A stretch of DNA of 64,000 nucleotides from Simiduia curdlanivorans (GCF_030409605.1 NZ_JAUFQG010000004.1:1412001-1476000), one strand, 5' to 3'. Shown: positions 1 to 10,170, counted from the first letter of the stretch. The notes: generated from the letters alone by a model not told the origin. Numbers and translations: made by a program.

Positions 1-232
1 CTTCCAGGAAACCACGCGCGTATTGACCGAGGCTGCCGTAACTGGCAAGCGCGATGATCTACGCGGCTTGAAAGAGAACGTGGTCGTGGGTCGTTTGATT
101 CCAGCCGGTACCGGCTTGGCCTATCACAACGAGCGTCGCCGCGTGCGCGAAATCGGTCCGAGTGAGGGTGGTGTGAGTGCTGCGGAAGTAGAAGCAGCCT
201 TGACCGAAGCTCTGAAATCCAGCGCTAGCTGA
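1..232 (+). CDS. rpoC: RNA polymerase subunit beta' (C-terminal fragment)
   Basis: This is the 3' end of the gene for the largest RNA polymerase subunit; the 5' part lies outside the window. The frame is open from base 2, and the translation begins with the FQETTRVLTEAA segment typical of the conserved C-terminal region of beta'. It continues through GRLIPAGTGLAYH and ends in a variable Ala/Glu-rich tail with a TGA stop at 230-232. About 76 residues are present. It is followed by a strong intrinsic terminator and then the str operon, the usual rpoBC-rpsL order of gammaproteobacteria. Confidence 0.95.
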   Translation, partial: FQETTRVLTEAAVTGKRDDLRGLKENVVVGRLIPAGTGLAYHNERRRVREIGPSEGGVSAAEVEAALTEALKSSAS

Positions 233-293
233 GTATTAGGGTAAAAAACATGTGAGATGACTGCAGCCAAGGCAACTTGGGTGTTTTTTCATC

Positions 294-328
294 TTGACTG
301 GGGTGGGAGGCGTCCTTACAATGCGCCT
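294..328 (+). promoter_or_regulatory. Sigma70 promoter of the str operon (rpsL)
   Basis: TTGACT at 294-299 and TACAAT at 317-322 are separated by exactly 17 bp, each matching the sigma70 consensus at five of six positions. The bases right after the -10 are GCGCCT (323-328), a GC-rich discriminator of the kind linked to stringent (ppGpp/DksA) control. Expected transcription start is about 329, giving a leader of roughly 95 nt before rpsL. The core overlaps the rpoC terminator. Confidence 0.8.
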
Positions 329-338
329 CCCACTTTTT
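303..338 (+). terminator. Intrinsic terminator after rpoC
   Basis: A perfect 10-bp stem (303-312 with 324-333) encloses an 11-nt loop and is followed directly by five T residues (334-338). It should end rpoBC transcription. Unusually, the -10 box of the str operon promoter lies in the loop and adjoining stem, so the two signals share the same bases. Confidence 0.85.
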
Positions 339-423
339 CTGAGTGGGGCAGGCGCTTGCCTGCACTTTTAACTGCGTTATCCGACTTTTGGGTAGCGAAA
401 ACTAGTTTGTGGAGTTTATTTTC

Positions 424-795
424 ATGGCAACGATCAACCAGTTGGTTCGTAAGCCGAGAAAACGTAAGGTTGTTAAAAGCGACGTTCCTGCATTGCAAGC
501 CAATCCGCAGAAACGTGGCGTTTGTACCCGCGTTTACACCACTACACCAAAGAAGCCAAACTCAGCTTTGCGTAAGGTCTGCCGTGTGCGCCTAACCAAT
601 GGCTTTGAAGTAACTTCTTACATCGGTGGTGAAGGGCACAACCTGCAAGAGCATAGCGTGGTGCTAATCCGTGGCGGTCGTGTAAAAGACTTGCCAGGTG
701 TGCGTTACCACACAGTGCGTGGCTCTTTGGATACCGCTGGCGTGAAAGATCGCAAGCAGCGTCGTTCCAAGTACGGAGTCAAGCGTCCTAAGTAA
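424..795 (+). CDS. rpsL: 30S ribosomal protein S12
   Basis: S12 sits in the decoding centre of the small subunit and helps monitor codon-anticodon pairing. The 123-residue product begins MATINQLVRKPR and ends KYGVKRPK, matching the family length. The ATG at 424 gives the family-standard N-terminus; an in-frame extension to 409 is not needed. Lys43 (TTPKKPNSALRK) and Lys88 (GGRVKDLPG), the residues usually altered in streptomycin resistance, have the wild-type form, so a streptomycin-sensitive allele is expected. It is first gene of the str operon and is followed by a 154-bp spacer before rpsG, the place where S7 acts as translational regulator in Escherichia coli. Confidence 0.98.
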   Translation: MATINQLVRKPRKRKVVKSDVPALQANPQKRGVCTRVYTTTPKKPNSALRKVCRVRLTNGFEVTSYIGGEGHNLQEHSVVLIRGGRVKDLPGVRYHTVRGSLDTAGVKDRKQRRSKYGVKRPK

Positions 796-949
796 TCGCA
801 AGATTTCTGAAGACATACGTTTTCGGTTGAACCGAGTAAGGCTAAGCGCGCTTGCCCCGCTGAAGAGATTGGAAGTTCCGACTTTTAGGACCTTTGAGCA
901 GCGGTAAGAGCGGAGTCTTAGAAAAACCTAAAGATAGAGGCGATTTAAA

Positions 950-1420
950 ATGCCAAGAAGACGCGTCGTCGCAAAACGCGAAGTCTTACCAGATCCTAAG
1001 TTTGGTAACACAACGCTGGCGAAATTTATGAACCACGTGATGGTCAGTGGTAAGAAGTCGGTCGCAGAGCGCATTGTTTATGGTGCCCTCGAAGTTGTTC
1101 AGACAAAACTGAACCGCGATCCGTTAGAAGTGTTCGATGAAGCTCTCGAAGCCATCGCGCCCATGGTAGAAGTTAAGTCCCGCCGTGTTGGTGGTGCTAC
1201 TTACCAGGTGCCCGTTGAAGTTCGTCCAGCTCGTCGTGCAGCGCTAGCTATGCGCTGGCTGGTAGATTACTCACGCAATCGCGGTGAGAAGTCTATGGCC
1301 CAGCGTTTAGCCGGTGAATTGATTGACGCCTCACAGGGCAAAGGTGCTGCTGTGAAGAAGCGTGAAGATGTTCACCGTATGGCAGAAGCGAACAAGGCAT
1401 TCAGCCACTACCGTTTCTAA
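950..1420 (+). CDS. rpsG: 30S ribosomal protein S7
   Basis: S7 is a primary assembly protein that nucleates the 16S rRNA 3' domain and contacts the E-site tRNA. The product is 156 residues, begins MPRRRVVAKREVLPDPKFG and carries the conserved block VGGATYQVPVEVRPARR and the tail AFSHYRF. In E. coli S7 represses its own operon by binding the rpsL-rpsG spacer; the 154-bp spacer here could serve the same role, though I did not identify the fold. A UUCG-loop hairpin follows the gene. Confidence 0.98.
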   Translation: MPRRRVVAKREVLPDPKFGNTTLAKFMNHVMVSGKKSVAERIVYGALEVVQTKLNRDPLEVFDEALEAIAPMVEVKSRRVGGATYQVPVEVRPARRAALAMRWLVDYSRNRGEKSMAQRLAGELIDASQGKGAAVKKREDVHRMAEANKAFSHYRF

Positions 1421-1438
1421 GCGCCATGCTTTGATGCT

Positions 1439-1462
1439 AAAAGGCAGCTTCGGCTGCCTTTT
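1439..1462 (+). terminator. UUCG-loop hairpin between rpsG and fusA (weak terminator or attenuator)
   Basis: A 10-bp perfect stem (1439-1448 with 1453-1462) closes a TTCG tetraloop, one of the most stable RNA loops. The 3' arm ends in four T residues and the sequence then reads AGTG, so the U-run is short. It may only partly terminate transcription and set the rpsG:fusA ratio, or protect the upstream mRNA 3' end. Confidence 0.55.
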
Positions 1463-1497
1463 AGTGTTAATAACGTTTGTTTTTTCGGGAGTCTTTT

Positions 1498-3615
<2,118 letters not shown>

Positions 3616-3649
3616 TCGAATCAAATTCACGTATTTGAGGTTTTAAAAA

Positions 3650-4846
3650 ATGGCTAAGGCTAAGTTTGAACGTAACAAGCCCCACGTAAACGTGGGCACC
3701 ATTGGTCACGTTGACCATGGTAAAACTACCCTGACAGCAGCTCTGACTCGCGTATGTGCGGAAGTGTGGGGCAGTGGTGCAGCGGTTGCATTTGATGGTA
3801 TCGACTCGGCGCCAGAAGAGCGCGAGCGCGGCATCACCATTTCTGCGGCACACGTAGAATATGATTCGCCTATCCGTCACTACGCGCACGTTGACTGCCC
3901 AGGCCACGCCGACTATGTGAAAAACATGATCACCGGTGCTGCCCAGATGGACGGTGCGATTCTGGTATGTTCTGCCGCTGATGGCCCAATGCCACAGACG
4001 CGCGAGCACATCCTGTTGTCGCGTCAGGTAGGTGTACCTTACATCGTTGTATTCCTGAACAAGGCCGACATGGTTGACGATGCCGAGCTGTTAGAGTTGG
4101 TTGAAATGGAAGTTCGCGAGCTGTTGAGCCAGTACGAATTCCCAGGCGACGATACCCCAATCATCATCGGTTCTGCGCTGATGGCGTTGAACGGTACCGA
4201 TGACAACGAAATGGGTACCACCGCTGTTAAGAAGCTGGTTGAAACCCTGGACTCTTACATTCCAGAGCCCGAGCGTGCTATCGACGGTGCTTTCTTGATG
4301 CCAATCGAAGACGTGTTCTCTATCTCTGGTCGCGGTACTGTTGTGACCGGTCGTATTGAGCGCGGTATTGTTAAAGTGGGCGAAGAAATCGAGATCGTTG
4401 GTCTGCGCGATACCACCAAGACTACCTGTACTGGTGTTGAAATGTTCCGCAAGCTGCTCGACGAAGGTCGTGCGGGTGAGAACGTAGGTGTTCTGTTGCG
4501 CGGTACTAAGCGCGATGACGTTGAGCGTGGCCAGGTGTTGTCTAAGCCAGGTGCGATCAAGCCGCACACCAAGTTCCAGTCAGAAGTGTACGTATTGTCG
4601 AAAGATGAAGGTGGTCGTCACACGCCATTCTTCAAAGGCTACCGTCCACAGTTCTACTTCCGTACTACCGACGTAACTGGCGCTTGTGAGCTGCCAGAGG
4701 GCGTTGAGATGGTAATGCCAGGTGATAACGTGCAAATGGAAGTCACCTTGATTCACCCAATCGCGATGGAAGACGGCTTGCGCTTCGCCATCCGTGAAGG
4801 TGGTCGTACCGTTGGTGCGGGTGTTGTTGCTAAGATCATCGAGTAA
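3650..4846 (+). CDS. tuf: Elongation factor Tu
   Basis: EF-Tu delivers aminoacyl-tRNA to the ribosomal A site as a GTP complex. The protein has 398 residues, a few more than the 394 of E. coli. G1 GHVDHGKT, G3 DCPGH and G4 NKAD are present, then beta-barrel domains 2 and 3 ending GRTVGAGVVAKIIE. The extra residues fall near the end of the G domain (ALNGTDDNEMG). It is the last gene of the str operon and is followed by a terminator. A second tuf copy, common in gammaproteobacteria, is not in the window. Confidence 0.98.
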   Translation: MAKAKFERNKPHVNVGTIGHVDHGKTTLTAALTRVCAEVWGSGAAVAFDGIDSAPEERERGITISAAHVEYDSPIRHYAHVDCPGHADYVKNMITGAAQMDGAILVCSAADGPMPQTREHILLSRQVGVPYIVVFLNKADMVDDAELLELVEMEVRELLSQYEFPGDDTPIIIGSALMALNGTDDNEMGTTAVKKLVETLDSYIPEPERAIDGAFLMPIEDVFSISGRGTVVTGRIERGIVKVGEEIEIVGLRDTTKTTCTGVEMFRKLLDEGRAGENVGVLLRGTKRDDVERGQVLSKPGAIKPHTKFQSEVYVLSKDEGGRHTPFFKGYRPQFYFRTTDVTGACELPEGVEMVMPGDNVQMEVTLIHPIAMEDGLRFAIREGGRTVGAGVVAKIIE

Positions 4847-4887
4847 TCGTTGAAAATATTTTCAGTGTTTTGTTGCTGAATTGTTAG

Positions 4888-4914
4888 CCGCCCCGAAAAT
4901 TTGGGGCGGTTTTC
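4888..4914 (+). terminator. Intrinsic terminator after tuf
   Basis: A 7-bp GC-only stem (4888-4894 with 4903-4909) around an A/T loop is followed by four T residues. It separates the str operon from the S10 operon promoter about 60 bp downstream. Confidence 0.85.
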
Positions 4915-4974
4915 ACCGTTAAGCTCTTGTTTTAAAAGTCTTTTTCTCTGGAAAAGGAAGTTTTCTTCATTTGC

Positions 4975-5010
4975 TTGACAGTAGGGGTCTTCGCCCTTAA
5001 TATTGCGCCT
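4975..5010 (+). promoter_or_regulatory. Sigma70 promoter of the S10 operon (rpsJ)
   Basis: A consensus TTGACA at 4975-4980 and TAATAT at 4998-5003 are spaced by 17 bp. GCGCCT follows at 5005-5010, the same motif as at the rpsL promoter. The predicted start near 5010 leaves only about 60 nt before rpsJ, which looks too short for the long L4-responsive leader known in E. coli. Confidence 0.85.
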
Positions 5011-5071
5011 CCGTTTTTCAGGGATTTCCCCTGGCGGATTGTTCTTTATAGTATTTTGGAGTTTGGTTCAG

Positions 5072-5383
5072 ATGCAGAGTCAGCGCATTCGCATTCGCCT
5101 GAAAGCTTTCGATCACAAGTTGATTGATGCTTCTACACAGGAAATCGTCGAGACAGCAAAGCGTACAGGTGCCCAAGTGCGTGGTCCGATTCCGCTGCCT
5201 ACTCGTCGAGAGCGTTTCACTATTCTGGTTTCACCGCATGTTAACAAAGATGCGCGTGACCAGTACGAAATCCGCACACATAAGCGTTTGTTGGATATTG
5301 TAGAGCCTACAGAAAAGACTGTAGACGCCCTTATGAAGCTGGACCTAGCTGCTGGTGTCGAAGTTCAAATTAGTCTCGGATAA
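5072..5383 (+). CDS. rpsJ: 30S ribosomal protein S10
   Basis: S10 is a late-assembling protein of the small-subunit head and, as NusE, a partner of NusB and NusG in transcription antitermination. The ATG at 5072 gives the exact family length of 103 residues and the standard start MQSQRIRIRLKAFDHKL. The reading frame stays open upstream to the -10 region, but that extension is non-coding leader. Conserved HKRLLDI and the C-terminal VEVQISLG are present. It is first gene of the S10 operon, 104 bp before rplC. Confidence 0.97.
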   Translation: MQSQRIRIRLKAFDHKLIDASTQEIVETAKRTGAQVRGPIPLPTRRERFTILVSPHVNKDARDQYEIRTHKRLLDIVEPTEKTVDALMKLDLAAGVEVQISLG

Positions 5384-5487
5384 ATAACATTTTGCTGCCT
5401 ACCCGCGCGAGTGAGTAGGTGTGTGTAACGCTCTGAAATGGGCGGCCATAGCGGGTAAAAGCCCCGTACACCATAGAGGTTTTAAAA

Positions 5488-6132
5488 ATGACAATAGGTA
5501 TTGTCGGTCGCAAAAGCGGCATGACCCGTATCTTCACTGAAGACGGTGTCTCTATCCCAGTAACGGTGGTTGAAGTTGAGCCAAACCGTATTACTCAGGT
5601 TAAGAGCGTCGAAACTGATGGCTACTCTGCTGTGCAGGTAACTCTTGGTTCGCGTCGCGCTTCCCGCGTTGTAAAATCTGCTGCTGGTCATTTTGCCAAA
5701 GCTAATACAGAAGCCGGTCGTGGTCTGTACGAGTTGCGCAATGACGGTGGTGAAGCTTTCGAAGTTGGTTCAGAAATTACTGTTTCCGCGTTCGAAGCTG
5801 GTCAAATCGTAGACGTCACTGGAACATCCAAAGGTAAGGGCTTCGCTGGTACTGTTAAGCGTTGGAACTTCACCATGCAGGATGCTACCCACGGTAACTC
5901 CCTTTCTCATCGCGTACCTGGCTCTATTGGCCAGTGCCAGACTCCTGGTCGCGTGTTTAAAGGCAAAAAGATGACCGGCCATATGGGTGATGAGCGCGTA
6001 ACCGTTCAAAATCTTGAAGTGGTTAAGGTCGATGCAGAGCGTAATTTGCTGTTGATCAAAGGCGCAGTACCTGGTGCTCCAGGTGGTGACGTCATCGTGC
6101 GTCTCGCTGTTAAAGCGCGCAACAACGGCTAA
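5488..6132 (+). CDS. rplC: 50S ribosomal protein L3
   Basis: L3 binds near the 3' end of 23S rRNA and extends a loop toward the peptidyl-transferase centre. The product is 214 residues, slightly longer than the 209 of E. coli. It begins MTIGIVGRKSGMTRIF and contains the central loop with HGNSLSHRVPGSIGQCQTPG, including the glutamine that PrmB methylates in relatives. It lies 20 bp before rplD, consistent with one S10 operon transcript. Confidence 0.97.
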   Translation: MTIGIVGRKSGMTRIFTEDGVSIPVTVVEVEPNRITQVKSVETDGYSAVQVTLGSRRASRVVKSAAGHFAKANTEAGRGLYELRNDGGEAFEVGSEITVSAFEAGQIVDVTGTSKGKGFAGTVKRWNFTMQDATHGNSLSHRVPGSIGQCQTPGRVFKGKKMTGHMGDERVTVQNLEVVKVDAERNLLLIKGAVPGAPGGDVIVRLAVKARNNG

Positions 6133-6152
6133 GTTTCCGAGGGGGATCGACC

Positions 6153-6767
6153 ATGGAATTGAATATTACTACTCCAGCAGGCGCCAAAGGTACGGTTAAC
6201 GTATCTGACGTAGCGTTTGCTCGCGAGTTCAATCAAGACTTGGTGCACCAAGCGGTTGTTGCTTATATGGCAGCAGCGCGTCAAGGCACCAAAGCGCAGA
6301 AGACTCGCGCTGAAGTTTCTGGTGGCGGCGCCAAGCCTTGGCGTCAAAAAGGTACGGGTCGTGCTCGTGCAGGTACAACTCGCGGTCCGCTATGGCGTAC
6401 CGGTGGTGTAACTTTCGCAGCCAAGCCACGTAGCTTTGACCAGAAGTTAAACAAGAAAATGTATCGCGCTGCCATGCAGTGCATCATGTCTGAACTTGCT
6501 CGCCAAGAGCGTTTGATTGTTGTTGATAGCTTCGAGCTTGATGCACCAAAAACAAAAGCATTGGTAGGTCAGTTGGCTCAATACAATCTTTCAGATGTGT
6601 TGATCGTCACTGAAGAGTTAAACATGAATCTTTATCTGGCAGCTCGCAACCTGCACAAAGTTGACGTTCGTGACGCAGAGGGTGTTGACCCTGTAAGTCT
6701 GATTCGTTTCGACAAGGTTGTAGTAACTGTTCCTGCTCTGAAGAAGCTTGAGGGGATGTTGGCATGA
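6153..6767 (+). CDS. rplD: 50S ribosomal protein L4
   Basis: L4 binds domain I of 23S rRNA and lines the exit tunnel. The product is 204 residues, with the long extended loop rich in Gly, Arg and Trp (GGGAKPWRQKGTGRARAG) that reaches the tunnel constriction. In E. coli L4 also represses its own operon through the S10 leader; the very short leader predicted here argues against the same mechanism. The stop overlaps the rplW start by 4 bp (ATGA). Confidence 0.97.
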   Translation: MELNITTPAGAKGTVNVSDVAFAREFNQDLVHQAVVAYMAAARQGTKAQKTRAEVSGGGAKPWRQKGTGRARAGTTRGPLWRTGGVTFAAKPRSFDQKLNKKMYRAAMQCIMSELARQERLIVVDSFELDAPKTKALVGQLAQYNLSDVLIVTEELNMNLYLAARNLHKVDVRDAEGVDPVSLIRFDKVVVTVPALKKLEGMLA

Positions 6768-7057
6768 ACCAAGAACGCATTTATAAAGTGTTGCTAGGTC
6801 CGGTCATTTCCGAAAAAGCGGCCGGCGCAGGTGAGCAAGATCAAGTGGTTTTCAAAGTGCTTCCAAGCGCTGAAAAAACTGAGATCAAAGCTGCAGTAGA
6901 AAAGCTTTTTAGTGTGAAGGTTGTAAGCGTTCGCACAATCAACGTGAAAGGCAAGACCAAGCGTACTAAGCATGGTATGGGCCAAAAGAGCGATTGGAAG
7001 AAGGCTTACGTTCGTCTCGAGCAGGGTCAAGATATTGACTTTGCAGTAGCAGAGTAA
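6764..7057 (+). CDS. rplW: 50S ribosomal protein L23
   Basis: L23 sits at the tunnel exit and is the docking point for trigger factor and SRP. It is 97 residues long, starts MNQERIYKVLLGPVISEKA and keeps the segment VRTINVKGKTKR. The start codon overlaps the rplD stop by 4 bp, indicating coupled translation; rplB follows 13 bp later. Confidence 0.96.
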   Translation: MNQERIYKVLLGPVISEKAAGAGEQDQVVFKVLPSAEKTEIKAAVEKLFSVKVVSVRTINVKGKTKRTKHGMGQKSDWKKAYVRLEQGQDIDFAVAE

Positions 7058-7070
7058 GGGGATTGTTGAG

Positions 7071-7898
7071 ATGGCAATTGTAAAACGCAAACCAACCTCT
7101 CCTGGCCGTCGCTTTGTTGAGAGCGTTGTAAATCCTGAACTACACAAAGGCGCGCCTTATGCACCTTTGTTAGAGAAGAAAAGCAAGACCGGTGGTCGTA
7201 ACAACAACGGTCGCATCACTACCCGTCATATCGGTGGTGGTCATAAGCAGCATTATCGCGTTATCGATTTTAAGCGCTTGAAGGACGGTATTCCGGCCAA
7301 AGTTGAGCGTTTGGAATACGATCCAAACCGCAGCGCAAACATTGCGTTGGTGTGTTACGCCGATGGTGAGCGTCGTTACATCATTGCACCGAAAGGTCTG
7401 CACGCTGGCGATCAAATCGTGAGCGGCGAAGCAGCGCCAATCAAGCCAGGTAATACTTTGCCATTGCGCAATATTCCTGTGGGTGCCGTGATTCACTGTA
7501 TTGAGCTTAAGCCTGGTAAGGGTGCTCAGTTAGTGCGTTCTGCGGGTACTTCTGCGCAGTTGGTTGCCCGCGATGGCGCCTACGCTACCCTGCGTCTTCG
7601 CAGCGGTGAAATGCGTAAAGTTCTGAGTGATTGTCGTGCGACGTTAGGCGAAGTGTCTAACAGCGAACACAGTCTGCGTTCACTAGGTAAAGCCGGTGCC
7701 AAGCGTTGGCGCGGTGTTCGTCCTACTGTTCGCGGTGTGGCGATGAACCCGGTTGATCACCCGCACGGTGGTGGTGAAGGCCGCACCTCTGGTGGTCGTC
7801 ATCCGGTTACTCCATGGGGTGTGCCAACTAAGGGTTATAAGACTCGTAGTAACAAGCGCACAGATAACATGATTGTTCGTCGTCGCGGCAAGAAGTAA
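7071..7898 (+). CDS. rplB: 50S ribosomal protein L2
   Basis: L2 is one of the most conserved large-subunit proteins, needed for subunit joining and peptidyl-transferase assembly. The 275 residues match the family length. The C-terminal block MNPVDHPHGGGEGR, with the histidine implicated in peptidyl-transferase function, is intact, as is the basic tail ending RRRGKK. It is in the middle of the S10 operon. Confidence 0.98.
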   Translation: MAIVKRKPTSPGRRFVESVVNPELHKGAPYAPLLEKKSKTGGRNNNGRITTRHIGGGHKQHYRVIDFKRLKDGIPAKVERLEYDPNRSANIALVCYADGERRYIIAPKGLHAGDQIVSGEAAPIKPGNTLPLRNIPVGAVIHCIELKPGKGAQLVRSAGTSAQLVARDGAYATLRLRSGEMRKVLSDCRATLGEVSNSEHSLRSLGKAGAKRWRGVRPTVRGVAMNPVDHPHGGGEGRTSGGRHPVTPWGVPTKGYKTRSNKRTDNMIVRRRGKK

Positions 7899-7929
7899 TC
7901 GCGCGACTTAGCTGATTAGGGGAATTACA

Positions 7930-8208
7930 GTGCCACGTTCACTGAAGAAAGGTCCTTTCATCGATCTTCACCTGTTGAAGAAGGTCGAAGCAGCGATCGA
8001 AAAGAATGATCGCCGTCCAGTTAAAACCTGGTCGCGTCGCTCGATGATCATGCCAGATATGGTTGGTCTAACGATTGCTGTGCACAACGGGCGTCAACAC
8101 GTTCCGGTTCTGGTCAACGAAGAAATGGTTGGTCATAAACTGGGCGAATTCGCCGCCACTCGCACTTACCGCGGTCATATCGCGGATAAGAAAGCGAAGA
8201 AGCGTTAA
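7930..8208 (+). CDS. rpsS: 30S ribosomal protein S19
   Basis: S19 lies in the head of the small subunit, contacts the A-site finger bridge and pairs with S13. It has 92 residues and starts with GTG at 7930 preceded by AGGGGAA. The N-terminus PRSLKKGPFIDLHLLKK and the motif GHKLGEFAATRTYRGH are typical. The GTG start is the only one giving the family-standard N-terminus. Confidence 0.97.
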   Translation: MPRSLKKGPFIDLHLLKKVEAAIEKNDRRPVKTWSRRSMIMPDMVGLTIAVHNGRQHVPVLVNEEMVGHKLGEFAATRTYRGHIADKKAKKR

Positions 8209-8223
8209 TTCGAGGTTATGACG

Positions 8224-8556
8224 ATGGAAGTAGCAGCAAAATTACGCGGTGCTCGCTTATCAGCGCAAAAAGCTCGACTGGTTGCTGACCAGATTCGTGG
8301 CAAGCGCGTTGACGAAGCTCTCGATATCTTAGCGTTCAGCCCCAAAAAGGGCGCCGTTTTGATCAAGAAAGTTTTGGAATCAGCGATTGCTAACGCAGAG
8401 CACAACGATGGTGCCGATGTGGATGAGTTGAAGGTTTCTACGATTTTTGTCGACGAAGGTCTGACAATGAAGCGTATTCAGCCTCGAGCTAAAGGTCGCG
8501 CAGACCGTATTTGTAAGCGCACCTGCCACATTACCGTTAAAGTAGCAGACAAGTAA
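8224..8556 (+). CDS. rplV: 50S ribosomal protein L22
   Basis: L22 contacts all six domains of 23S rRNA and its hairpin lines the tunnel beside L4. I prefer the ATG at 8224 (110 residues, MEVAAKLRGARLSAQK) over 8218. GAGG at 8213-8216 is then at a normal distance, and 110 residues is the family length. The hairpin tip sequence TMKRIQPRAKGRADRI is intact, with no sign of the deletions seen in macrolide-resistant alleles. Confidence 0.95.
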   Translation: MEVAAKLRGARLSAQKARLVADQIRGKRVDEALDILAFSPKKGAVLIKKVLESAIANAEHNDGADVDELKVSTIFVDEGLTMKRIQPRAKGRADRICKRTCHITVKVADK

Positions 8557-8569
8557 GAGAGCAGGCGTT

Positions 8570-9247
8570 ATGGGTCAGAAAGTACATCCGACAGGTATTC
8601 GTCTGGGTATCGTTAAGAAGCACACTTCTGTTTGGTATGCTGGAAGTGGCGATTACGCAGATAAGCTTTACACCGATTTGAAAGTGCGTGAGTACATTCA
8701 AAAGGAGCTTGCCAGTGCGTCTGTAAGTCGCATTGATATCGAGCGTCCTGCGAATACCGCTCGCGTTACCATCCACACTGCCCGTCCAGGCATTGTGATC
8801 GGTAAGAAAGGCGAAGACGTTGAGAAATTGCGCAGTGCTATTACCGCTAAAATGGGCGTGCCTGTACATATCAACATCGAAGAAATCCGCAAGCCTGATC
8901 TGGATGCGGCTCTGGTAGCACAAAGTGTTGCACAACAGTTGGAGCGTCGAGTGATGTTCCGCCGCGCCATGAAGCGCGTTGTGCAAAACGCCATGCGTCA
9001 GGGCGCTGAAGGGATCAAGGTGCAGGTAGGTGGTCGTTTGGGCGGTGCAGAAATTGCACGTTCCGAATGGTACCGCGAAGGACGTGTGCCGTTGCACACC
9101 CTGCGTGCAGATATTGACTACGCTACAGCCGAAGCGAAAACCACTTACGGCATCATTGGCGTGAAAGTATGGATCTTCAAGGGCGAAGTTCTTGGTGGTG
9201 AAACACCAGTAGAAACTGCAGCGCCTAAGAAGAAGTCTTCTAAGTAA
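8570..9247 (+). CDS. rpsC: 30S ribosomal protein S3
   Basis: S3 lies at the mRNA entry channel and contributes to helicase activity of the ribosome. The 225-residue product starts MGQKVHPTGIRLGI and contains the KH-domain motif VIGKKGEDVEKL. The C-terminal tail is Lys/Ser-rich and a little shorter than in E. coli (233). It is followed by rplP after 12 bp. Confidence 0.97.
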   Translation: MGQKVHPTGIRLGIVKKHTSVWYAGSGDYADKLYTDLKVREYIQKELASASVSRIDIERPANTARVTIHTARPGIVIGKKGEDVEKLRSAITAKMGVPVHINIEEIRKPDLDAALVAQSVAQQLERRVMFRRAMKRVVQNAMRQGAEGIKVQVGGRLGGAEIARSEWYREGRVPLHTLRADIDYATAEAKTTYGIIGVKVWIFKGEVLGGETPVETAAPKKKSSK

Positions 9248-9259
9248 GGGGTACGCAAC

Positions 9260-9673
9260 ATGCTGCAACCGAAGCGTACAAAGTTTCGCAAGCAAATGAA
9301 AGGCCGCAATCGCGGCTTGGCCCAGCGTGGCTCTAAAGTTAGCTTTGGCGAATTTGGCTTAAAAGCTATTGCCCGCGGACGCATCACTGCTCGTCAGATT
9401 GAAGCGGCTCGTCGTGCAATGACTCGTCACATTAAACGTGGCGGTAAAATTTGGATTCGAGTGTTTCCAGATAAGCCAATTACCGAAAAGCCTTTGGAAG
9501 TTCGTCAGGGTAAAGGTAAGGGTAATGTTGAGTACTGGGTAGCCCAGATTCAACCAGGCAAAGTGTTGTATGAGATGGAAGGTGTTCCAGAGCAAATCGC
9601 TCGCGAAGCTTTCGCTCTGGCTGCAGCCAAACTGCCGCTGTCTACAACTTTCGTTAAGCGTACGGTGATGTAA
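9260..9673 (+). CDS. rplP: 50S ribosomal protein L16
   Basis: L16 organises the A site and the L7/L12 side of the large subunit. It is 137 residues, begins MLQPKRTKFRKQMKGRNRG and carries the conserved IRVFPDKPITEKPLEVRQGKG region that includes the arginine hydroxylated in E. coli. The TAATG junction shares one base with rpmC, which points to coupled translation. Confidence 0.97.
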   Translation: MLQPKRTKFRKQMKGRNRGLAQRGSKVSFGEFGLKAIARGRITARQIEAARRAMTRHIKRGGKIWIRVFPDKPITEKPLEVRQGKGKGNVEYWVAQIQPGKVLYEMEGVPEQIAREAFALAAAKLPLSTTFVKRTVM

Positions 9674-9864
9674 TGAAAACTTCAGAACTCCGCGAAAAAT
9701 CAGTTGAAGAGCTGAATGCGGCGCTGTTGTCTGAGCTGCAAGCTCAGTTCAAGCTCCGTATGCAGGCAGCTACCGGTCAACTGAGCCAGACTCATCTGTT
9801 GAAGAACGCTCGTCGTGACATCGCACGTATTAAAACTGTGCTGACTGAAAAGGCAGGTAATTAA
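9673..9864 (+). CDS. rpmC: 50S ribosomal protein L29
   Basis: L29 is a small two-helix protein near the tunnel exit, next to L23. The 63-residue product starts MKTSELREKSVEELNA and has the family signature KNARRDIARIKTVL. Its start overlaps the rplP stop (TAATG). Length equals that of E. coli L29. Confidence 0.96.
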   Translation: MKTSELREKSVEELNAALLSELQAQFKLRMQAATGQLSQTHLLKNARRDIARIKTVLTEKAGN

Positions 9865-9866
9865 CA

Positions 9867-10133
9867 ATGGATCAGGCAAAAAAGACTGCGCGCACGCTGA
9901 CCGGTAAGGTCGTTAGCAACAAGATGGACAAGTCCATTGTTGTTCTGATCGAGCGTCGCGAAAAGCACCCGATTTATGGCAAGTATGTTAGTAAATCATC
10001 TAAGTTGAAGGCTCATGACGAGAACAACGAGTGCAAGATGGGTGACGTTGTCACTATCGCTGAATCTCGTCCTCTGTCTAAAACTAAGTCTTGGGCTTTA
10101 GTTAAAATTGAAGAGCGCGCTGCTGAGATTTAG
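9867..10133 (+). CDS. rpsQ: 30S ribosomal protein S17
   Basis: S17 is an early assembly protein of OB-fold type that binds the 5' domain of 16S rRNA. It has 88 residues with the conserved GKVVSNKMDKSIVVLIERR and HDENNECKMGDVV segments. It starts 2 bp after the rpmC stop and is last gene of the classical S10 operon; rplN follows 37 bp later. Confidence 0.97.
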   Translation: MDQAKKTARTLTGKVVSNKMDKSIVVLIERREKHPIYGKYVSKSSKLKAHDENNECKMGDVVTIAESRPLSKTKSWALVKIEERAAEI

Positions 10134-10170
10134 CTCAGTAACGCTCGATTAAGAGTTTCGGAGACGGACC

